The notes under the pieces are model-generated. The model did not search any database and had not been told where the DNA came from. It saw nothing but the letters and a program-made list of their open reading frames with translations. Position numbers and translations under genes: made by a program. A stretch of DNA of 19,184 bases from an uncultured Clostridia bacterium. Its GTDB lineage: Bacteria > Bacillota > Clostridia > Christensenellales > CAG-138. How positions within the stretch are numbered: position 1 is the first letter of the stretch; each line of letters starts with the position of its first letter. The stretch is from NCBI GenBank assembly GCA_937915925.1, contig CALGGM010000082.1:1-19184 (forward strand), given 5' to 3'. Positions 15,505 to 19,184 of this stretch are shown piece by piece.

Positions 15505-16530
15505 TTACTTCACGAATTGGTCGAGGGACTTCAGGTTTCCGCTGTTCAGGTCGCGGATATCCTTGATCCCGTATTTCATCATGGCAAGACGCGTGAGCCC
15601 GAGCCCAAACGCGAAGCCGGTGTACTTGTCGGTGTCGATGCCGCCCGCCTTCAATACGTTCGGGTGGATCATGCCGCAGGGGCAGAGCTCCAGCCAGCCG
15701 CTGTTCTTGCACGACGGACAGCCCTTGCCTCCGCAGATCGCGCAGGAGATGTCAAGCTCGAATCCCGGTTCAACGAACGGGAAGAAGCCCGGACGGAGAC
15801 GGACCTTGACGTCGCGCTGAAAGACTTCCGAAAGCATCGTTTTCATGAAGTAGATCAGGTTCGAGATCGAGATGTTCTCGTCGATCATGATGCCCTCCAT
15901 CTGGAAGAACGTGTTCTCGTGGCAGGCGTCGGTGCTCTCGTTTCTGAAACAGCGGCCCGGGAAGATCGCGCGAAGCGGCGCGCCGTACTTACGCATGATC
16001 GCGTTCTGCGCCGCTGACGTGTGCGTCTTCAAAAGCTGCCCGTTTGAAAGATAATACGTATCCTGCATATCGCGCGCGGGATGGTGCTTCGGGATGTTCA
16101 GCGCCTCGAAGCAGTGGTAGTCGTCGACGATCTCGTCGTAGTCCTCGATCGTGAAGCCCATCGACGCAAAAATCTGCTCGACCTCGCGCTGCACGAGGGT
16201 GATCGGGTGATAGCTGCCCTCGCTCAGTCCGCTCGGCAGCGTGAGATCGTAGCGCTCGGTTGCCGCGATGCGCATTTCAAGCTCTCTTTGATGCGCTTCT
16301 TCGATGCGCTTTTTGATGCTCGATTCGACCTCGTCCTTCAGCGCGTTGACCATCTGGCCGTATTCCTTGCGCTTGTCCGGCGCGATCGCGCCCATGTTCT
16401 TCAAAAGTCCCGTGACCTCGCCCTTTTTGCCGAGGTAACGGACGCGCAGCTCCTCAAACGCTTCCTGCGCGTGCGCCTGCTGCAAGTGCTCATAGAACTG
16501 CGCCCGCAGTTCTTCCATTGTGATTGCCAT
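15505..16530 (-). CDS. pheS: Phenylalanyl-tRNA synthetase alpha subunit
   Basis: A 341-residue catalytic subunit of phenylalanyl-tRNA synthetase. Residues about 1-90 form the N-terminal coiled coil that contacts tRNA. Class II motif 2 is FRNE at 195-198, with QMEG soon after, and motif 3 is GLGLTRLAMMKYG around 309-321. Residues 263-285 hold six cysteines (CAICGGKGCPSC, then CPC), a Cys-rich insertion that probably binds zinc and is common in Bacillota PheS; the CPC is less usual. The start at 16530 has GGAGG six bases upstream. Transcription begins about 345 bases upstream and passes through a Phe-specific T-box riboswitch. Confidence 0.97.
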   Translation of the reverse strand: MAITMEELRAQFYEHLQQAHAQEAFEELRVRYLGKKGEVTGLLKNMGAIAPDKRKEYGQMVNALKDEVESSIKKRIEEAHQRELEMRIAATERYDLTLPSGLSEGSYHPITLVQREVEQIFASMGFTIEDYDEIVDDYHCFEALNIPKHHPARDMQDTYYLSNGQLLKTHTSAAQNAIMRKYGAPLRAIFPGRCFRNESTDACHENTFFQMEGIMIDENISISNLIYFMKTMLSEVFQRDVKVRLRPGFFPFVEPGFELDISCAICGGKGCPSCKNSGWLELCPCGMIHPNVLKAGGIDTDKYTGFAFGLGLTRLAMMKYGIKDIRDLNSGNLKSLDQFVK

Positions 16531-16542
16531 AGCTTCCTCCTT

Positions 16543-16573
16543 GTAAAAATAAAGCCCATGCTAAACGCATGGG
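16543..16573 (-). terminator. T-box regulatory terminator before pheS
   Basis: A 7-bp stem pairs 16555-16561 with 16567-16573 and is followed on the minus strand by CTTTATTTTTAC. Its 5' CCCA is shared with the antiterminator, the usual T-box switch. The pheS ribosome binding site starts only a few bases past the T-tract. Confidence 0.92.
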
Positions 16574-16666
16574 ACGAAAAAACCTTTCCGCGGTACCACC
16601 CAAGTTAAGGGCTAAGCCCTTCTCTCGTTTCCCCGATAACGCGAGGACGCGCCGGATGGAGCAATG

Positions 16667-16694
16667 CAGAATGCAGAACGCAGAATGTAGAATG
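16667..16694 (+). repeat. Four-unit heptamer array inside the T-box leader
   Basis: Four 7-base units read on the plus strand: CAGAATG, CAGAACG, CAGAATG, TAGAATG. The 28 bases are an exact inverted copy of those at 13126-13099. In the pheS transcript the complement of these units appears, so this array and the pheT-nadE array can base-pair perfectly. A partial unit (GCAATG) precedes it. Confidence 0.9.
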
Positions 16695-16699
16695 AATGC

Positions 16700-16720
16700 A
16701 GATTTTCCGAAGGAAAATCT
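16700..16720. repeat. Hairpin between the two leader heptamer arrays
   Basis: A 9-bp perfect stem pairs 16700-16708 with 16712-16720 around a three-base loop. It stands midway between the CAGAATG-type and GTGAAGA-type arrays and may keep the long T-box linker folded. There is no T-run of terminator quality on either strand. Confidence 0.6.
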
Positions 16721-16728
16721 TCCAGAAC

Positions 16729-16756
16729 TCTTCACTCTTCTTTCTTCACTCTTCAC
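16729..16756 (-). repeat. Second heptamer array inside the T-box leader
   Basis: Read on the minus strand, four 7-base units: GTGAAGA, GTGAAGA, AAGAAGA, GTGAAGA. The array is 28 bases long, the same length and period as its neighbour at 16667-16694 but of unrelated sequence. It begins just after Stem I of the T-box and a small CCGGA-GCA-TCCGG hairpin. Confidence 0.88.
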
Positions 16757-16881
16757 TGTCGAAGACCGGATGCTCCGGTGCTGAACCTTCCCGTCCGTGC
16801 CCTGTTCCCCCGCTTTCAGCCGCGGCGGAGGCTCTCTTTCACTGCGTTCGGACGGTACAAAACACCTTCAACGCAAGGGAT

Positions 16882-16910
16882 ATTGTATCGCAAACAGTCG
16901 CTTCTGTCAA
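16882..16910 (-). promoter_or_regulatory. Promoter of the pheS-pheT-nadE-iclR operon
   Basis: A perfect TTGACA (16910-16905) and TACAAT (16887-16882) are separated by 17 bases on the minus strand. Transcription would start near 16874, directly before the base of T-box Stem I, which fits T-box architecture. Confidence 0.9.
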
Positions 16911-16920
16911 CTTTTTTCAT

Positions 16921-16978
16921 GCGGCTTTGCCGCAATTCGTGTCCGCGGGACAATTCATGCGCCGCAGGCGCAATTCAC
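16921..16978. repeat. Three hairpin-AATTC repeat units
   Basis: Three short hairpins (16921-16933, 16941-16951, 16959-16971) each have a three-base loop, and each is followed by a seven-base AATTC link: AATTCGT, AATTCAT, AATTCAC. Stem sequences differ between units but the layout repeats with a period of 18-20 bases. A further TTCAT precedes the first unit. The block lies just upstream of the pheS promoter and abuts the 120-bp inverted element. It codes for nothing recognisable. Confidence 0.7.
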
Positions 16979-17098
16979 GCACTACCCTTCCGTCCGCCTT
17001 CGGCGTCCACCCTCCCTGACAAGGGAGGGTCGTGATGGTGCACGCTTGAGCTCCCCTTGTCAGGGGAGCTGGCTCCGAAGGAGACTGAGGGGTAGTGC
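16979..17098. repeat. 120-bp MITE-like element with ~50-bp inverted arms
   Basis: The left arm (16979-17030) and right arm (17049-17098) are imperfect inverted copies: both begin GCACTACCC from the outside, contain a CCTTCGG core, and end in a 9-bp hairpin (17009-17017 with 17022-17030; 17049-17057 with 17062-17070). The 18 bases between the arms are unpaired. No transposase is present. The form suits a non-autonomous palindromic element; similar GGGGAGCT hairpin repeats are, from memory, common in gut Clostridia. No target-site duplication was established. A weak bulged hairpin at 17105-17132 sits between it and the next gene and lacks a T-run. Confidence 0.75.
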
Positions 17099-17157
17099 CA
17101 CTCCCGCAAACACAAATCATCCCATTTGTTTGCAGAACTATCTTTTACGATGTTCAA

Positions 17158-18441
17158 TCAAGCAGAAGGCAGATAATAGAGCTTCCCTTCTTTGACAATC
17201 AACCTTACATCTTTTTGAAACAGATTGGTATCATTCACAATATTGACTATAGATGAACTCTGCGCGTGTTCTCCGATCATGTTTACCGTTCGTGCCGAAA
17301 TCGGCTTATAATGCAGATCCTCATTGAACAAAGCCGGGACGTTCATAATAAATCCCTCTAAACCTTGCCTCTTTCTTCTGTTTGAATTCAGATCAATCTC
17401 CAACCTGTCATCCGTTTCCTGATGCCACTGCTTCAGCTTATCCAGCGCATTTTCACTTTGTTGTACATAGGATTGATACAAAGCAAAGCAGCTTTCTTTC
17501 GTTGCCGTTCCAAGGGTGAATACATATGTCATTTCGCCGATTCTGCTCATGATTACCAGAAGCAGTTGCTGATAGCGAAACCATCGGTTCGCTACCGCTA
17601 CGCTTTTTTCATAATTCTTATAATCAAGATCTCTTTTGCCCGCGTAATCGAGCAAAGTCAGATTCGCCTGTCCGAGCAGCTGTGCGCACTCATGGTTCAT
17701 ATTCTCCAGATGCATGAGTTCCCGGTTTCTCCACGTATCGTCCTCAACGATCTCTGCCCGGAAAACCGCGCAATTTTGCATTTCAGTAATCAATGCAACA
17801 ACCTTGCTCTTGTACTCATTGTTCTGGAATTCAGCGATCGCCTCCACCTCGCGCACAACGGAGTCTAGACGGTTATTGATTTGCGTCATGTAATACTGGC
17901 CGACCACCATGGCGGCAACGTTCATCGCAGCATTTATGGCATTCATTGATGCAAGCTTGTTTCCTGCAATAGTATCAACCGCCTTCAGATTTGCCTGACC
18001 TTTTATGCCATCCTTTCCTCGATAAAAGCCGCGAACTGCTCCTTTCATCACCTTTGAACGGGAAAGAACGGCGTCTTTCGGAATAATTGCCTGATACAAC
18101 TGCCCCGCAGAATGCGCAGCCTTTCGATATTTGTGTATCGCCCCGGCATTTGCTGCAAGCTGCAACGTTCCCGGAATGACGCCGTCTAATCTAGAAAGCA
18201 GCGTATGATCTTTGATTTCAACCAATCGCTCTTCTTCCGTGTCGGTCAATCCGGGAAGATCCTCAAAACGGATCGAGAGCATTGCTTTATTCTCAGAACT
18301 CGGATCGGTTGCCATTTTCAAAGCGACTTCCGTTTCATTCTGAAATGCCTTGTCTTTTTTCTTTTTCTGCAAAGCAATAATAATTCCCACCGCGATCAGT
18401 GCCGCACAAATCGCGACCGCTGCCGTCAAATAATGCTCCAT
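17158..18441 (-). CDS. Unknown membrane-anchored protein
   Basis: A 427-residue protein I cannot assign to a family. One N-terminal transmembrane segment (about 4-25, AAVAICAALIAVGIIIAL) is followed by KKKKDK, so the bulk is predicted to be cytoplasmic (N-out). Residues about 85-150 hold a small, Ala/Gly-rich region (GTLQLAANAGAIHKYRKAA, RGFYRGKDGIKGQANL). Around 165-190 is a second hydrophobic, Ala/Met-rich stretch. The middle, about 190-345, is long, charged and probably helical. The ATG at 18441 is preferred because AAAGG lies nine bases upstream; GTG at 18447 is only three bases away from it. It follows the 64-residue gene by 39 bases, probably as an operon. Visibly AT-richer than the rplT and pheS genes on either side, suggesting acquisition. 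Confidence 0.8.
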   Translation of the reverse strand: MEHYLTAAVAICAALIAVGIIIALQKKKKDKAFQNETEVALKMATDPSSENKAMLSIRFEDLPGLTDTEEERLVEIKDHTLLSRLDGVIPGTLQLAANAGAIHKYRKAAHSAGQLYQAIIPKDAVLSRSKVMKGAVRGFYRGKDGIKGQANLKAVDTIAGNKLASMNAINAAMNVAAMVVGQYYMTQINNRLDSVVREVEAIAEFQNNEYKSKVVALITEMQNCAVFRAEIVEDDTWRNRELMHLENMNHECAQLLGQANLTLLDYAGKRDLDYKNYEKSVAVANRWFRYQQLLLVIMSRIGEMTYVFTLGTATKESCFALYQSYVQQSENALDKLKQWHQETDDRLEIDLNSNRRKRQGLEGFIMNVPALFNEDLHYKPISARTVNMIGEHAQSSSIVNIVNDTNLFQKDVRLIVKEGKLYYLPSA

Positions 18442-18480
18442 GTTCACTTTCCTTTGTTTGTATGCTCGTTCGCGCCTCGC

Positions 18481-18675
18481 TTACGGGATCTTTGCAAGGA
18501 TCTCCTCGCAAATCAAGCCGATCGCATTCGGATTGTAGTCTATATCAAGGCCTTTCAACGTCAGTTCGTCGCCGATGATTTCCTCAATGGAAATCCACTC
18601 GTCGTCTGATAGATCGTCGAAGTCAAAATCCAATCCGAGGCTTCGCATAAAGGCGATTTCTTCTGCGGTAAACAT
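18481..18675 (-). CDS. Small acidic protein of unknown function
   Basis: A 64-residue protein, rich in Asp and Glu (DFDFDDLSDDEW, IEEIIGDELTL), with no signal peptide, membrane segment or cysteine pair. GGAGGA lies five bases before the ATG at 18675, which makes a real gene likely despite its size. It precedes the membrane-anchored protein gene by 39 bases in the same direction. An acidic partner or inhibitor of that protein is possible but unsupported. No clear -35/-10 pair was found, since the space upstream is taken by the rplT terminator; readthrough or a promoter overlapping the hairpin may express it. Confidence 0.75.
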   Translation of the reverse strand: MFTAEEIAFMRSLGLDFDFDDLSDDEWISIEEIIGDELTLKGLDIDYNPNAIGLICEEILAKIP

Positions 18676-18703
18676 TCGGGTCCTCCTTTGTTTTCATATA
18701 AGG

Positions 18704-18733
18704 AAAACGTCCCCGATCGCTCGGAGACGTTTT
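18704..18733 (-). terminator. Terminator of the rpmI-rplT operon
   Basis: A 13-bp stem with one G-U pair (18704-18716 with 18721-18733, four-base loop) follows the rplT stop by nine bases. On the minus strand the last TTTT lies within the stem and is followed by CCTTATATG, so the T-tract is short and some readthrough to the 64-residue gene is plausible. Confidence 0.78.
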
Positions 18734-18742
18734 GATCTTTCA

Positions 18743-19102
18743 TCAGTCGTTGCGCGCTGCCTTTGCGATCTCGCAGAGGTTCGCGAACGCGTTCATGTCG
18801 GTGATCGCCAGATCCGCGAGGACCTTGCGGTTGATGTCGACGTTGGCGAGCTTCAGACCGTTGATGAGGCGGCTGTAGGTGGTGCCGTTCATGCGGGCGC
18901 CTGCGTTGATACGGGCGATCCACAGCTTGCGGTACTCACGCTTCTTGAGCTTTCTGCCGACGTACGCATATGCCATCGACTTCATGACCTGCTGGGAAGC
19001 TGCACGGTACTGCTTGCTCTTTGCTCCGTAATAGCCCTTTGCGAGACGGAGGACCTTGCGGCGTTTCTTAACGGCGTTGACTGCTCTCTTAATTCTTGCC
19101 AT
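18743..19102 (-). CDS. rplT: 50S ribosomal protein L20
   Basis: A 119-residue, Lys/Arg-rich ribosomal protein, full length for the family, with the typical start MARIKRAVNAVKKRRKVL, then KGYYGAKSKQYRAASQQV and YRKLWIARINAGAR. L20 binds 23S rRNA early in 50S assembly and in many bacteria represses its own infC-rpmI-rplT operon. The leader where that control would act lies beyond the right edge. The ribosome binding site TAAGGAGG overlaps the stop codon of the gene upstream, as expected for rpmI-rplT. Confidence 0.97.
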   Translation of the reverse strand: MARIKRAVNAVKKRRKVLRLAKGYYGAKSKQYRAASQQVMKSMAYAYVGRKLKKREYRKLWIARINAGARMNGTTYSRLINGLKLANVDINRKVLADLAITDMNAFANLCEIAKAARND

Positions 19103-19116
19103 GGTTTATTTCCTCC

Positions 19117-19184
19117 TTACTTATACGGAATCAGCTCGCGGACTTTCTTCTGTTCTTCCTCGGCAATGTAGCCGGTCTGACGCA
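19117..19184 (-). CDS. rpmI: 50S ribosomal protein L35, C-terminal fragment
   Basis: Only the last 22 codons are in the window, ending YIAEEEQKKVRELIPYK and a TAA stop at 19119-19117. The ending and the position immediately before rplT fit L35, whose C-termini often finish in a similar IPY/LPY form. The start and most of the gene lie past the right edge. The assignment rests mainly on synteny, since this short stretch is not diagnostic by itself. Confidence 0.75.
   Translation of the reverse strand, partial: RQTGYIAEEEQKKVRELIPYK

Larger units (their letters stand above)
16543..16874 (-). promoter_or_regulatory. Phe-specific T-box riboswitch controlling pheS-pheT
   Basis: This leader senses uncharged tRNA-Phe and lets transcription proceed when the tRNA is uncharged. 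The T-box core TGGTACCGCGG is at 16598-16588. Stem I is readable: GGTGTT (16866-16861) pairs with AGCACC (16782-16777), and a 7-bp helix pairs 16855-16849 with 16797-16791. The specifier loop between them carries UUC (16785-16783), the Phe codon, followed by A. The distal arm contains the typical GGCTGAAAGC. A Stem III-like hairpin AAGGGC-TTA-GCCCTT lies near 16606-16620. GGG just before the T-box core can pair with CCC at the start of the terminator, giving the antiterminator. Odd feature: the linker between Stem I and Stem III is long and filled with two heptamer arrays and a hairpin. Confidence 0.95.

Noticed and set aside
16979..17098. The 120-bp inverted element as an insertion sequence
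   Set aside because: It is too short to code for a transposase and no target duplication was established. At most it is non-autonomous.
17105..17132. Hairpin after the membrane-anchored protein gene as a terminator
   Set aside because: The stem is bulged and no T-run follows on the minus strand; termination of that gene remains unexplained.
16490..17195. Several short open frames over the T-box and repeat region on both strands
   Set aside because: They translate heptamer repeats and hairpins (for example runs like AECRMNAD), lack ribosome binding sites, and coincide with a clear riboswitch and repeats.

Overview
The window looks like chromosomal DNA from a GC-rich member of the Bacillota, probably class Clostridia. 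The evidence is strong GGAGG ribosome binding sites, canonical TTGACA/TATAAT-type promoters, a T-box leader on phenylalanyl-tRNA synthetase, a YheI/YheH-type heterodimeric ABC exporter and a lipoprotein M4 protease. Genus cannot be set from the sequence alone. All recognised genes except one small regulator are on the minus strand, so the window is best read from right to left.

Right end (18.7-19.2 kb): the 3' end of rpmI and a complete rplT, closed by a hairpin terminator. Next comes a small accessory pair (17.16-18.68 kb): a 64-residue acidic protein and a 427-residue membrane-anchored protein of unknown function, both visibly more AT-rich than their surroundings. A repeat-dense stretch follows (16.66-17.10 kb), containing a 120-bp element with ~50-bp inverted arms, a hairpin/AATTC periodic repeat and two heptamer arrays.

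Centre (11.5-16.9 kb): a canonical promoter drives a T-box riboswitch with a readable UUC (Phe) specifier, then pheS, pheT, nadE and an IclR-type regulator. No terminator is seen before the end of the IclR gene, whose last codons double as the terminator stem. The heptamer arrays lie inside the T-box leader, between Stem I and the antiterminator. A 28-base perfect complement of one array sits in the pheT-nadE gap, so two parts of the same transcript can in principle pair over about 3.5 kb.

Left-centre (7.0-11.5 kb): a single AT-rich gene with an Imm26-like domain has its own promoter and terminator. Next are a leaderless-looking D-aminoacylase-type amidohydrolase gene and a translationally coupled WYL-domain regulator. 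A small helix-turn-helix regulator on the plus strand converges on them and shares a bidirectional terminator.

Left (0-7.0 kb): divergent from that regulator is a two-gene ABC exporter operon whose first subunit has the degenerate ATP site typical of asymmetric heterodimers. It is followed by a terminator and by a large M4 metalloprotease lipoprotein with its own promoter. The intergenic region between exporter and regulator holds promoters for both directions and a palindromic candidate operator, which suggests local control of the exporter by the regulator.
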